Both the position numbers and the translations under genes were made by a program. Under the pieces are notes generated by a model. That model was given only the letters and a program-made list of their open reading frames with translations, was not told where the DNA came from and did not search any database. A stretch of DNA of 64,000 bases from Lactuca virosa. Lineage: Eukaryota > Streptophyta > Magnoliopsida > Asterales > Asteraceae. Below are positions 1 to 11,816 of the stretch, in pieces. The stretch is from contig CAKMRJ010005523.1 of the NCBI GenBank assembly GCA_928212115.1, positions 140,552,808 to 140,616,807 on the forward strand. The letters run 5' to 3'. Position 1 is the stretch's first letter; each line of letters starts with the position of its first letter.

Positions 1-554
1 TAATTTTATAACGACGGTTCTCACGTTTATAAACTAGTTCAACAAATATCCAAAAGTAGATAAATTTATTGTTATAAATACTTTTGGCGTTTTTTTTCTC
101 TTAAACGACAAAAATCTCGCAATCTGTTATTAAAGAATCTTAATTTTATGATCACTAATTCAATTGGACCAGATACCCTTTGGTTATTGCTGCCTTGTTA
201 AATCATATTAAATGACAAAAGAGTCCTTTTCCTAGCTAAAATAGCAAAAGAAGAATCTTTGAGACAAATTTGAGCCCACTTTGATAAGCTAATCCTTTGG
301 AATCCAAGGGTGGGGTTAAATCTTTTATTAGCAAAACTATTATTATCTAAACCTTTTTTTTAATCAATTTTCATATGTTTTATATATAGTATAACAATAG
401 TCTATTTTTTTTAAATAGTGTATTGAAGATACTTTCCTACTTATCTTGGTCATAACAAATAAACTAATGACATGATAATCTAAACCTTTTTATCAATTTT
501 CATATGTTCTATATATATTATAACAATCGACTATTTGTTTATCAATTTATAATA
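1..554. other. AT-rich spacer with a duplicated segment
   Basis: No gene is visible. A segment of about 57 bp occurs twice in direct orientation (about 349-407 and 482-537): both copies have AAACC, a T-run, ATCAATTTTCATATG and then a TATATA run ending in ATAACAAT. This is probably an old local duplication. No open frame over about 60 codons and no splice-bounded exon could be supported. Confidence 0.5.
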
Positions 555-1585
555 GGGAAAACAAATAAAAGCCATTAAAATTTTGCACGAATTCGGTTTA
601 ACCATCGTATTTTATGTTGATCTATAAAAACCATTCATGATTAGAAAAAAAAATTCATCACGACAACTTTGACATGTTGATGTCGGTTTTGCCGGTATTT
701 TAGTTCTAAAAAATCAATTTATGTTTTCAAAAAAGTCATCGTGACCAATACTATAAATGGTAGCATCAATACACTTAGTCCTTATATTCCAAATAACAAG
801 ATGTTAATATAAACTTTTTATTATTTCTTTCTTTTGATCATAGAATTCAAAAAAAAAAAAAAAACAAATTACCAAACATGTAACTTGGTCATTCAAACAA
901 ACTATATAGTTGTTGTTTCAAACAACGTTCTTTTCTTATTTAGTACACAGCGATAAAAAAAAATAGGTTTGTATATAGACAATTTTATGGATGTAAAATA
1001 CAGACCTTGGCTTTCTTTGTATTCTCTATAAAAGATAATAGATGAAATAACATATTATTTACCTTTTTTATTTGTTAAAATAATATAAATGATCAAAGGT
1101 AGTTGAATTAACATTCCATTTTTGGATCAACGGATAATTGCTTTCAGAGATATACTTAGAATCAATGGTTAATTGTTTCTAAAGGCGTTGTAGTTGATTT
1201 TACTTCGGTTTTAGATAATAGAATGTTTGCATTCTATTTATTTTCATCATAGAATGCAAAATACAAATTACTAAATGTGTACATTGACCATTCAAGCAAA
1301 CTATACAAATTCTATAATGAAGAGAAATAAATAATAGAATGTTCACATTAATATATTTTTTAATTAAGTGCATTCATATTACCATTTATAGTAGTGATCG
1401 TGATAGGTTTTTTTTGAAAACATGAGTGACATTTTTAGAACTAAAAAGCCTGTAAAACCGATCGGCACCAGGTCAAATTGGTCATGTTGAACTTTTTTAC
1501 AAATCATGAGTGATTTTTGTAAATCAAAGTAAAATGCGATGGTTAAACTGGATTCAGGTTGGTTTAATCATGTATTATAGCTATC
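555..1585. repeat. Inverted-repeat (foldback) element
   Basis: Two diverged arms face each other. Left arm, about 570-790: GGTTTAACCATCG, then AACCATTCATGATT, a TTTTAGTTCTAAAAA block and CTATAAATGGTA. Right arm, about 1350-1560, reads the same blocks on the minus strand in the same order. The centre also holds a direct duplication (about 832-910 and 1241-1315). No transposase is visible, so this looks like a non-autonomous DNA transposon or MITE with long terminal repeats. I could not find a clean target duplication, so the edges are approximate. The stretch from 1586 to 1729 shows nothing recognisable. Confidence 0.55.
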
Positions 1586-1729
1586 TATTGATAAAATTTA
1601 TGATAATTCTTAAAAATATTAACAAAGTAAGTTTTTATATTTGGGTTGGTTTTGAGGTTTATAAGCTTCACTACACGTGCATACTCTGAGCCGAATAATC
1701 GGTATCGAACTGACCGGAACTAGTTAACA

Positions 1730-2541
1730 TTTATACAAACAATCCTATGTGTGCATGCAACCCTAGAGTTGGATCTATGTTTTCACTATTAGTTATACAA
1801 CTTTATGAACACAAAAAGAAACCTGGCATGCTAGTACTATTTTCGAAATCCACATAGAAGAATAGAATACATACCTTTTGTTGTTATATAGTAATAACAA
1901 CTAGTTCCTTGAATTTCCTTAGCTCTTGAAAGCAAGTACCACAAGTGTAGTACCTCTAATGGCTCACAAACACACTAGGTGAAAGGATGAATATGGGAGA
2001 GATTGAGAGAAGGGTATCTTGCCCTAAAATTCATCCCTTTTAGGGTTTCCCAAGGCTTGGACGAATTCTAGTGCCTTAGGGTGCTATTTATACTGGAGGC
2101 TAGCTAGGGTTTCAAGGTGGAAACCCTAATCCCTTAGCTTAGGGCCTAAGCAAGTCCATGGACTCCTTTCCTTAAGCCCTTGGACGAAAACTCCTAGATC
2201 CTTCTAGGATTTTCGTTCAAGCCTTAATAAAGGTGATCCAATAGCCCAAAGTCTCAACTATCAAATAATTACAAAACAGCCCCTGTACTTTTAATTAATT
2301 CCTTTAATCCCAAAATTAATTCCTAATTAATTTCTGATTAAATACTAATTAATAATATGATTCCAAATTAATATATTATTCATATAATATAATAAATAAA
2401 TCATATTTATGCCCTAATCAACCTCTCTCCTCAACTGTCATCCTGTCTAGTCACCCGTGTGAAGGCAACCCAAAAGGACCATGCTCACAATCGGGTCAAG
2501 TACATACCAAAATAGTTATGGACTTAGACACTAATCCAACA
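1730..2541 (-). repeat. E1 3' LTR
   Basis: Nearly identical to 8597-9414. It ends at the plus-strand CCAACA (minus-strand start TGTTGGATTAG). The other terminus lacks about 8 nt (TGATGGGT in the sister LTR). The minus-strand promoter has telobox-like TTAGGGTTT and AAACCCTAG copies followed by TATAAATA (plus 2085-2092). Confidence 0.85.
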
Positions 2542-2554
2542 GTCTCCCACTTGG
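2542..2554 (-). promoter_or_regulatory. E1 polypurine tract
   Basis: On the minus strand the bases just before the 3' LTR read CAAGTGGGAGAC, the plus-strand primer purine tract. The same tract precedes the 3' LTR of copia-A and copia-B. Confidence 0.75.
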
Positions 2555-5500
2555 ATAAGTCTAATAACTATTCTGCGTATGACTTCAGAACCTGATCAGC
2601 AATCGTAGCTTCCAAAAGCCGCTGTCAACTCTGATCTTATCAGATACGCGTGTCCTTTAGATAAGGGATCATATATTCCTCCATTCTACAAGATATCGTA
2701 TAGACATGAGACATGGATTGAAATCATTCTCTCAGTCTATGTGTCGTTTCCCGATTTCCGATTTATGACGACTGACTAATTGAACAAATCAAATCAGTCC
2801 TGGCCCGGCCGAGCACTTTCCTTTGTCATCACTAAATCATCGAGGGGCCCACAGATATCGCTTTTATCCCACCTTGGGTAAAAGGAATGGATAAACTTTG
2901 ACTCAAATGCTTGCTTGCACCTACTAATCGAATCACACACAACAATAAGTTTTATAACACCAAGTTACTGGTGTGTTTACTTATCATCAATGTGCAACCG
3001 ACCAGCAAATAACAACTCACACGTCTCGGTTTCAAGAATATACAATGTTATCGTCTCACCAATCACTCGTGATAAAACCATGAAGTGATTCAAGTGAGCG
3101 TGGGTTTAATCCAATACTTTAATCTTATCAAAGCACTCATGAACTCTGCAGCAAACTTGTGCTATGTCTAAACACTTTAGACAATCTACAGACAGATTCA
3201 TGACAGTCTTCCTTCATACCTACTTCCAACGTATGACCGACTGTGGAGGTTCGAATAACCTAGTTATTCTGGAAGTCAAAACATGAAAAATGAAACGCAA
3301 TAATAATATTAATCCTATATGGTCCCAAAACTTTTGAGCGTAAATAAAAACACTTTTATTTAAACACCATATTGATTACTCATTATTCATTGCTTACTGT
3401 TTCAGAAAATCAACTTATTACTCGAATTATAACCACAATTGTCCCATGCTCCAAGCATACACACTTTGGTTTCCTATGGTCCATACTTTGTGAAATAGAT
3501 CAATTGAAAACTTTTCCAATGAAACTCATTTCACAATCCCCAATCCTTATTATTAGTATAAGAATACCAAATTCTTGCCACTTTTAGAATATGTCAGATT
3601 CTAACATTTTATGCAATGATTCTTTCGTAATGTCATAGCACAAAAGTCACCAAGACCCGGCTAATGAAATTACAAGGTATTCTATCGGAAATTGTTACAA
3701 GACAATTCCATAGACGTGAAGTCTCACATTCAAAGTACATTCCTTTGAACATGCTTCTCGCATAAAAGTTTCTAATCTAGACATATTTCTTAATATCCAA
3801 CTCCCATTAATGGAAACATTTCCATATTTGCCATATGACAACTCATTCTTAATAGAATCTTATCTATTCATAATAATGTCAATATAGTCCATCCAGTACT
3901 ATACTTCCAACTACTCACAAGCGACAAATCCTCAGTGAACCTCAGATCGTCCTTTGATAGTTGTTTAATTATTTTAGTCAAAACCAGTTCTAGTCCCTTT
4001 TCCCTCTTAATGCCCTAGGCATTTGGAAAATTTTAGAATGGTCAAATATTATAGCATATGCAATCGATCCTATACCCGAAGCGTATTGGACACGATGCAT
4101 AATGTCTCACATAAAGACATGATACTTCATCATCCTTCTGCCATAATATTTTATGTGCCCTGTTCCCACAATTCGAACTATGAAGAGGGATGCCGTAATC
4201 ATAATCGAATTTTGAGAATGCACTATGTATCCTTGACTAAATTTATTAACATTTCTCGATCTAAGCTTTAGAATTTTGAAACGAAGTATAATATTCTCTC
4301 CCTTAATTATAGCAAAACAATTTTTCAACCCTTGCAACTTTGCAAAATGAATCTTTGTTTTCTATAATTAATATTGCTAACTTGCAATACTTACCATAAT
4401 AATCATGCTCCCACTAACATGATGATTATTTTCTTACCAGCATAACACTTATGCTCCCACTAGCTTTGACATGTATTCAGAAAACAATTGAACTTCTAGA
4501 AAACAATGCTTATTGAATTCCTTAAGTTCATATTTCTAATACCTAATGCTTTGATAAGCCTTTATCTAAGCTTTTTAAGCTCATACACCTTTGCCTTAGA
4601 TAGCTCACATGTGTGTCTAAACAATTCAGAATTTATGTTACTAAGTCCCAAATGTTCAGATCAATTGCCAAATCTCACAATTCGAACTATGAAAAGGGAT
4701 GCCGTAATCATAATCGAATTTGAGAATACAATTTTCACAATTGCTATCTTCTTAAAATCTCTCTTAGTGAAAGCATTTCCTCACAATCATTTTCATGAAG
4801 GAGGAAAACCTTATGACACTTAGATTTTATGATGTATGTGTTCCTATCCATGTGAATTTGTCAAAACGAAAGTTTGCGACAAATCCAAAACCATATGGAC
4901 TGAACTTGTTCAATCTTGATTTCTTGCCTCATGGTAACATGAATGCCCACCATGTCTTCCAAGCAACTCACCCTTTCATATCAATGTACTTTCCATTGAT
5001 CAAGGTGCTTTGTCTTTATGCATTCAAATGAGAACTCATAGAACTCACACGCATAATTAACTCAATTGGAATGGCACAGAAAAAGAGTATGTCATCCACG
5101 ATAGGCTTTAAACCTCAAGTCGTGTGCTAGTGATGATCAACTAGGTTTACTCTTGATTTGTTCTTGAAACTTTTCAAGACCATTAAGACTCCCACTGACT
5201 CCTTGACATATAAGATTCTCTTGTCAAGAACCATTTCTTGACAAACAAATATTCAAGAGTTAGTGTAGCCTTTTGTCAAGTTTAACACTTCACACAATTG
5301 GTCCTGGTTGGTCTTTGTCTTATCCAAGACATCACAACTTACCAATTTCAAATGTGCAAGAATAAGAAAACTTTTCCAAATTCCACATTTGTCGAGTGTT
5401 ATAAACCTACTTAAGACTTGTCACTCATGTCAGAATCTTGACTCTAAGACTTGATATTGGAACGAAGTATGATTGACTTCTTGATTTAACCATTTCTACA

Positions 5501-6272
5501 ATTCTTGATTCCTCTTCTTAGACATGCAATTGCACTAAGACTCACTTAGAGGATCAATTGAGATATGGTTCTTAATCATTAAGACTTATCATAAAACACA
5601 ATAAAAGGTACTCTCCCTTCTTCTTAGAATAGAGAAACTTTTATCTTTCTGCCTACTTGATTCTTCTTATTCGTTCTGCTATTGATTGAAACTCTTTCAA
5701 TCAACTCAGAATTATACTTAATCTTATAAGTATAATCATATTTACTAACCTTTAGTAAATCATGACGAATATCTTTATCACTCTTGTGGTGGACTTGATC
5801 AACGCACAACCTAGTGTACTCGATCTCCTGGTCCTTCTCTTGACACTTTGCCAAAGAATTAGTCTAATTTCCAAAATATGAAGTTTCTCATTCATCACGC
5901 AACCAAGTTGTATGATTCCAAGTTTCTGTCCAATTGAAACTTGGGTGATGAGAATCTTCCTTTATTTGGCAAATCCTCGACATTTCACAAATAACATAAT
6001 CAAGAATCACATCCAATTCAACATTGCTAAAATTAGAAATACATAAACATCCATTTTCACATATGCCATTGCAAGGATAAATAAATAGGACGAAATCAAA
6101 ATTCATTTTATTGCGGAAAAACTTGTCCTTACAATGCAATTCAAATGAAAACTATGCTATTTCAATTTCTAAGCAATCTATTCTAACTCTAAAGTAGTAG
6201 CTCAAAAATCCGATCTTCAAGCAATGCGATCGAAATCCATTTCTTCACGATCAGATTCAGCTTACTTCTTCC
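2555..6272 (-). other. E1 non-coding tail (no pol)
   Basis: About 3.7 kb between the end of gag and the purine tract, where pol would normally lie. Only ORFs under about 110 codons occur and none carries a retroviral motif. The tail is recognisably similar to that of copia-A (20938-24713): for example, the bases after the gag stop share GCTGAATCTGATCG and, further on, GCATTGTAAGGA. Two copies of GGGATGCCGTAATC, each next to a shared ATTCGAACTATGA block, lie at 4187-4200 and 4696-4709; the same motif occurs in the leader. It is either decayed pol or a conserved non-coding RNA segment. Confidence 0.5.
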
Positions 6273-7039
6273 TTAAGCTTCCTCTCTTTTCTTCGATCCT
6301 ACAAAACATCAAAATGTAATCTTATCACATCATGTATTGAAAATCAAAGAATAGGAACTTATAGAGTTAGTTATTGGATTTTACCTGAAGTAGAGCCATA
6401 CGTCTTGACTCTCCCATCTCTTAGATCTCTCAGGTAAACAGGGCAGCTTCGTCTCCAATGCCCCTTCTCTTGGCAGTAGAAGCAGATGGACTCTTTTGGA
6501 ATGGCACAAGGAACTATCTCAGAATTTACCTTTTCTGGATTTCCAATGTCACTATTTTCAATGTCCATTGAAGTTTGGGAGTTTGATTTGCCAGACAAAT
6601 TTGCTCGATTAGCACGCCAAATCATTTCTGATTCAGCAGCTATAAGCAAATAGGTCAAATCAATGAGGGTCACGTCATGGTCCATCATATAGTACTCTCT
6701 AACGAACTCACTATATGATTCAGGAAGTGACTGAAGAACCCAGTCAACAGCCAACATTTCTGAGATATCGACACCCATCATCCTTAACCTATCAATGTGT
6801 GACTTCATCTCTAAGATGTGTGCACACACAGGTTTCCCATCTTCGTGTTTACTTGCCAATAGGGCTTGAGTGAGCTTGAACTTTTCAAGCCTTTGAACTT
6901 GTGGGTTAGGGAGAATAATTGGAGGAGGTGGAGGAAGTGAAGCATGACTCTCATTTCCTTGATCGTATCGTGGAACGTCATCTTCATTTGGAAAGCTTGT
7001 TCCAAGGGACTTGGGAAGACCATTGTAAGATTTAGACAT
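6273..7039 (-). CDS. Truncated Copia Gag with a predicted 86-nt intron
   Basis: ATG at 7039, directly after a splice-acceptor-like TTTTGTAG. The unspliced frame runs 222 codons to 6371. A GT-AG intron at 6384-6299 (86 nt; donor CAG|GTAAAA, acceptor TTTTGTAG) would swap the last codons for a short tail ending Glu-Ala-stop at 6275-6273, giving 226 aa. The same intron length and ending occur in copia-A. The N-terminus has a low-complexity proline run (residues about 36-41). Then comes a UBN2-type Gag segment and one CCHC zinc knuckle near residues 187-200 (CFYCQEKGHWRRSC). Compared with copia-B Gag it lacks roughly the first 100 residues. It probably forms or joins virus-like particles and binds RNA. 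Confidence 0.7.
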
Positions 7040-8596
7040 CTACAAAACGGGAGAAAATTCAAGTTAGTTGATAAGAATCCTTGATGTAACACCCAAATGA
7101 AACATCAAGGCTAGGATCCAACACAACATTCTACAACCTAGAAGAGGGATGCCGTAATCTAGTTGCAGAATATTTGAAGGTAGGTAAATGACGATTTACC
7201 AATTCCCACCATGAAAAACGAAAAAGAAATTTAAGTTTTAAATGAATTGAAACTCCTAGATCTTTTGAGATTCATTGAACTTTTCAATGGCATGTTTAAT
7301 CTCGATTATGCCCTTCTATTTGTGACTGGGATGCCGAGGATCACAAACAAGGTGTGAATAACCATACGAATCACGTGGTGCACCCAATTGCTACTATCAC
7401 CTAATCAATGTGCCGGTTAGCCACACACGCTCCATTGATCTATGATAAACATCGAGCCACCCTTCGCCACCAATGTCAATCCCAAATTAGTGTGCCGGTT
7501 AGCCACACACGCTCCACTAACGTTTGACAAGGGTACGAAGTGTAATTCCATGGATTAGCATACAAATTCACATTTTGCCCTAAAGTAACTAGAATTTGGG
7601 AATTTGTAAAAGCATGTAGTTACTTTGTACTTCATTATACTTATAATGGAAGGTTTCGTCCTATCCTACCCGTTCGGCTAACGACCCTCCACTAGTCAAG
7701 AGTGCGGTGGGTAAGAGTGGATACCCATTCAATCGCCATTTTATAGGCAATTTCCTTAAACACCCCTTATAGACCAGCTTCGTGAATGAGGCCTACTAAC
7801 GGTAAGACTGACTGTTTACTTATACATATATAATATTAGACTTTTAATGTCATATATATATAGTATAGGGTGTATTTTACACTTTTAAAATACTAGGTGG
7901 TTTTATTAACTTTCCAAAACCATAAGGGTGTAATTTGAACTTATTCAAAATACGAGGGTTTTAGAATTTAACATTTCAAAATTAAACTTTTAATCAACTT
8001 TTAAATTCCAAAACTTGAGGGCAAGTTTTGAAACTTTTCAAAACAATTAGGTTTTAATCTCACTTTAAAATTTTCGAAATTTAAGACTATTTAAATTAAA
8101 ATTTTAAATATTAAAACTCTTGATTTAATAATTATCTTGAATTAAACTATTAATTTAAATTATTAAATCATAAGGGATTATCTAGATCATAAAGGATAAT
8201 TACCAATTAAACAATTAATTTATCCTAATCCTTTTAATCCCTCTAAATTTCGAAAATCATGGGATAGGATAATTCAAAATCTTTAATTACCATATATAAC
8301 CATTAAAGGATAATTACAAGATATGGGGTAATCCAAATCCCTAAAATTTAGGATCTTATCTTGGGGAGGAGGCTAATTTCGAAAATCATGGGGTTTTACA
8401 AACCCTAGATTTCGAAATCTTGAGGCTTAAGGAAAGGATTTGAAAACCCTTTCAAAATTTCGCAAATTAGGGTATAGAAACCCTAATCTCGAAATCTCTA
8501 GCCTCCTAGGGTTTATTGGCTATAAACCCTAATATGTCAAGTTCATACATTTGAATAAAGCTAATTGAAAACAAAAACCAATGGCTCTGATACCAC
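7040..8596 (-). promoter_or_regulatory. E1 leader: splice acceptor, dimer hairpins and PBS
   Basis: Untranslated leader between PBS and gag. It holds two copies of a hairpin block (plus 7409-7434 and 7490-7516; GTGCCGGTTAGCCACAC with flanking CGCTCCA), GGGATGCCG motifs at 7146 and 7328, and a module around 7667-7695 containing GTCGTTAGCCGAACGGG on the minus strand. All are shared with copia-A, -B and -C. The leader could be removed as an intron from 8749 (AAG|GTATGT, inside the LTR) to 7040 (GTAG|ATG). The PBS is plus 8583-8595, one base from the LTR. Confidence 0.65.
8583..8595 (-). promoter_or_regulatory. E1 primer binding site (initiator tRNA-Met)
   Basis: On the minus strand TGGTATCAGAGCC, complementary to the 3' end of plant initiator tRNA-Met, one base downstream of the LTR end CCCATCA. 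Confidence 0.9.
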
Positions 8597-9414
8597 TGAT
8601 GGGTTTTATACAAACAATCCTATGTGTGCATGCAACCCTAGAGTTGGATCTATGTTTTCACTATTAGTTATACAACTTTATGAACACAAAAAGAAACCTG
8701 GCATGCTAGTACTATTTTCGAAATCCACATAGAAGAATAGAATACATACCTTTTGTTGTTATATAGTAATAACAACTAGTTCCTTGAATTTCCTTAGCTC
8801 TTGAAAGCAAGTACCACAAGTGTAGTACCTCTAATGGCTCACAAACACACTAGGTGAAAGGATGAATATGGGAGAGATGAGAGAAGGGTATCTTGCCCTA
8901 AAATTCGTCCCTTTTAGGGTTTCCCAAGGCTTGGACGAATTCTAGTGCCTTAGGGTGCTATTTATACTGAGGCTAGCTAGGGTTTCAAGGTGGAAACCCT
9001 AATCCCTTAGCTTAGGGCCTAAGCAAGTCCATGGACTCCTTTCCTTAAGCCCTTGGACGAAAACTCCTAGATCCTTCTAGGATTTTCGTTCAAGCCTTAA
9101 TAAAGGTGATCCAATAGCCCAAAGTCTCAACTATCAAATAATTACAAAACAGCCCCTGTACTTTTAATTAGTTCCTTTAATCCCAAAATTAATTCCTAAT
9201 TAATTTCTGATTAAATACTAATTAATAATATGATTCCAAATTAATATATTATTCATATAATATAATAAATAAATCATATTTATGCCCTAATCAACCTCTC
9301 TCCTCAACTGTCATCCTGTCTAGTCACCCGTGTGAAGGCAACCCAAAAGGACCATGCTCACAATCGGGTCAAGTACATACCAAAATAGTTATGGACTTAG
9401 ACACTAATCCAACA
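8597..9414 (-). repeat. E1 5' LTR
   Basis: 818 bp, minus-strand TGTTGGATTAG...CCCATCA. The promoter carries TTAGGGTTT and AAACCCTAG within about 20 bp, followed by TATAAATA (plus 8959-8966). A splice-donor-like AAG|GTATGT lies at 8750/8749 near the 3' end of the LTR. Confidence 0.9.
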
Positions 9415-10646
9415 CTTTTTCTCATCATTTGAGGAAGTTTGAGTGTTGAAATCTCATAATGTCGGCAACTTTATGATTTCTTGAGACTCCCTTGAAACCA
9501 TTTGTCCCAGATCTGGAAAATTAGTGAGCTTTGGGTTCCATGCATGGGAGTTGTTATCATTTCCCTTAATTTTGACCTATCTTGTATTTAATACATGCAT
9601 TGGACATGCATGTCTAAAAAGCAATGATTTTTATGGTATTTTGAGATGGAGAAAGCCATCTGGAAGGTTTGGTTGCTTGGCTTGAAGGATTAAGAGCTTA
9701 AAGCATTAAGTTGTCCAGAACGATCCTCATGATGTGATGAGTTGGTTGTCACAATGTAACGATGGTCAGTTTCATGATTATTCTGACCTCACGCTGCCAC
9801 GACATGACCAAATGGTGGTCACGAAGTGACGAGCTGCTGAAGTGACCTTGAGTGTTGGCTTTACTTTCACTATTGAATTTTTGACCAAGTTTGACTTTAG
9901 GTCAAGTTGGGGGGTTTTGGGTTGTAGTTTGAGTTTTGATCCCTGTCTATTATATAGGTGACATGTAGTGTCGGTTATTGGATCTGTGATCAATGTTGTT
10001 ATCTTCTAGGCTGCAAGGTGAGTTTTCTCACTATACTTTGTATTGCAGTATGTGTCCTTATATGTGTAGGATGTTGTTTTGTTATGGTGTTCTGTTAGAC
10101 TGGTAGATCTGCTATGATTACATGTATTGCTTGTTATTGTTTTGTGCACTTGTGGACATAGTATGGTTGGGTTGAGGTGGTACTGCTTTGTGATGTAAGC
10201 CAACAAAGCCAGGAGTAATCCATTCATAAGCTGAGGGACGGAGGGGCAATCCGGTGTTATGTTGTGGGCTTGGGAGCAAGCCAATCATGAGCTGAGGGTA
10301 TGGGAGGGGGCAAACCAACCTTACGATGTGGGCTCGAGGGTAACCCACTCTTATGTTGTGGGCCTGATGTGCATGCATTGTATATATATTGTTGTGTGGG
10401 GTATTTTGAGGGAACTCGCTTAGCTTTGGTTTACAGTTGTTGATTTTAATGTCTTCAGGTACTTCAGATGATTGGGGCAAGGCAAAGGCTGATCGTACAC
10501 ATCCTCCCATTGTTTTATGGTTTGAGAGATTATCTTGATACTTTGATTTCTTTATGGATTTTATTTGAAAACAATATATGATTATCTAATAGATTTATGA
10601 AATATATTTTAAAAATGAAATTTTTTTCATGGTTTTTAGGACGCTA
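9415..10646 (+). repeat. Truncated Ty3-gypsy LTR
   Basis: The 3' part of a gypsy LTR whose start is missing where E1 abuts. It shares the gypsy LTR layout seen elsewhere in the window: donor-like AAG|GTGAGT at 10017/10018, a tandem-repeat block (about 10190-10370, 'gtgggc...taacccac' units), a region related to CACTAAGCTTTG near 10418, acceptor CTTCAG|GT at 10458/10459, and an end GACGCTACA at about 10646. The dyad GTCACGAAGTGAC is at 9818-9830. There is no PBS or gag after it, so it is a solo or orphan LTR remnant. Confidence 0.6.
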
Positions 10647-11755
10647 CAGTAATTTAATTTAAGATATGAAAAAATAAAACATGTTTACTTGTTAATAGTG
10701 TGTGGCTAGAAACTTAGCTTCAACTCACAATGAGCCAATACCGGAAAAACATTGTATTGTTCTCACCTGGTTTCCCTAGATAACATGACTGTTGAAAAAA
10801 ACAAAAAAGATATTTAGAAAAAGTAAAATTGTGTTTCAAGAAAGTTAAAATATATATAGTTAACATAACAAATGGCATAAACTTGTTCACTCCGAGTATA
10901 AGTTTTTCCCTTAATTTGTTAAAATCTGCCAATCCAACAATAAGGAGATATTCCTTCACACGAGACCTGTCATTAACAAGTAGTTACTCTGCTCTTCTCA
11001 CAAAATTTAAGACCAGAGGTTTTCCTTCCTTTCATGTCAATAGAAAATCAGGCAATTCAGTCATTGTAGTTGAAATATAGATGTTTAGATTCAACTCTTA
11101 TTGAACTATAGAGTATAGAACCTAGGATCAGGCAAAAACAAGATTGAAAAATTTATAAGGCTTCCTACATAGGGAGAAAAGTTATCAGTACCAAAAAGTA
11201 TAGAATTGAAAAGCACCATTTATAAACTAATCTCTACACGATAAGCACCAACACCTAAATTTATCTTGATAGGGCTCGGGTCTTTGTTATATGCAACAAT
11301 GACCTACAAGTCATCATACATAAAGAAAGACTGATGAAGTAGCTTCATTTTAGATATAGTTTTAAACATGAAGTGTTTAATAGGCAACCTAATGTTTTTA
11401 ATAATAAGTTTCGACTAAATGAACTCATTGAACGCCATTCTTATGTTGCTAATGTTCCGATGAGAATACTTGGTTATAGAATGTAAGAAAAATAATCATA
11501 CAATGTAGGAAACTCAAGACGCTTACACAATTTGTGAGAATTATGTAACCTCAACAAGTGAATTATGATAGCGATGGATATACCCACTCGCTTCTGAATG
11601 TGAAAGATATGTTTTGAATTACGTGATCAAATAAGTCATCTTTAACGATCTCAAAAAATATGTATATCAAAAGCATGTATTAGTAATTCCCAAACAGATC
11701 ATACGAGTTTCACTGCAAACTCAAAATGTGTATTTAATCTTCGGACAGATAGTAT

Positions 11756-11757
<2 letters not shown>
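10647..11757. other. AT-rich spacer, nothing recognised
   Basis: Only short ORFs (up to 83 codons) on both strands, with no recognisable domain, splice-consistent gene or repeat structure. It could be degraded transposon sequence. Confidence 0.4.
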
Positions 11758-11789
<32 letters not shown>

Positions 11790-11816
11790 CTATTATATAT
11801 ATATATATATATATTA
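11758..11816. repeat. (TA)n microsatellite
   Basis: TA-dinucleotide tract that directly abuts the 5' end of gypsy-1. Slippage here may explain why no target duplication for gypsy-1 can be read. Confidence 0.9.

Larger units (their letters stand above)
1730..9414 (-). mobile_element. Gag-only Ty1-copia LTR retrotransposon (E1)
   Basis: Complete element in minus orientation: 5' LTR 8597-9414, initiator-Met PBS, about 1.55-kb leader, truncated gag, a 3.7-kb tail without pol, purine tract, 3' LTR 1730-2541. I see no integrase, RT or RNase H motif in any frame, so it must use pol from another element. This architecture matches what is called TR-GAG (terminal-repeat retrotransposon with gag). The LTRs differ at only about four or five positions over about 810 bp, which suggests a recent insertion. 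The left end lacks the expected first bases of the LTR and no matching target duplication flanks the pair. A small deletion or recombination at the left edge is likely. Confidence 0.85.

Noticed and set aside
11812..11816. Target duplication for gypsy-1 (TATTA at left)
   Set aside because: The right flank after 36879 reads ATATA; the left flank is a microsatellite, so no duplication can be claimed.
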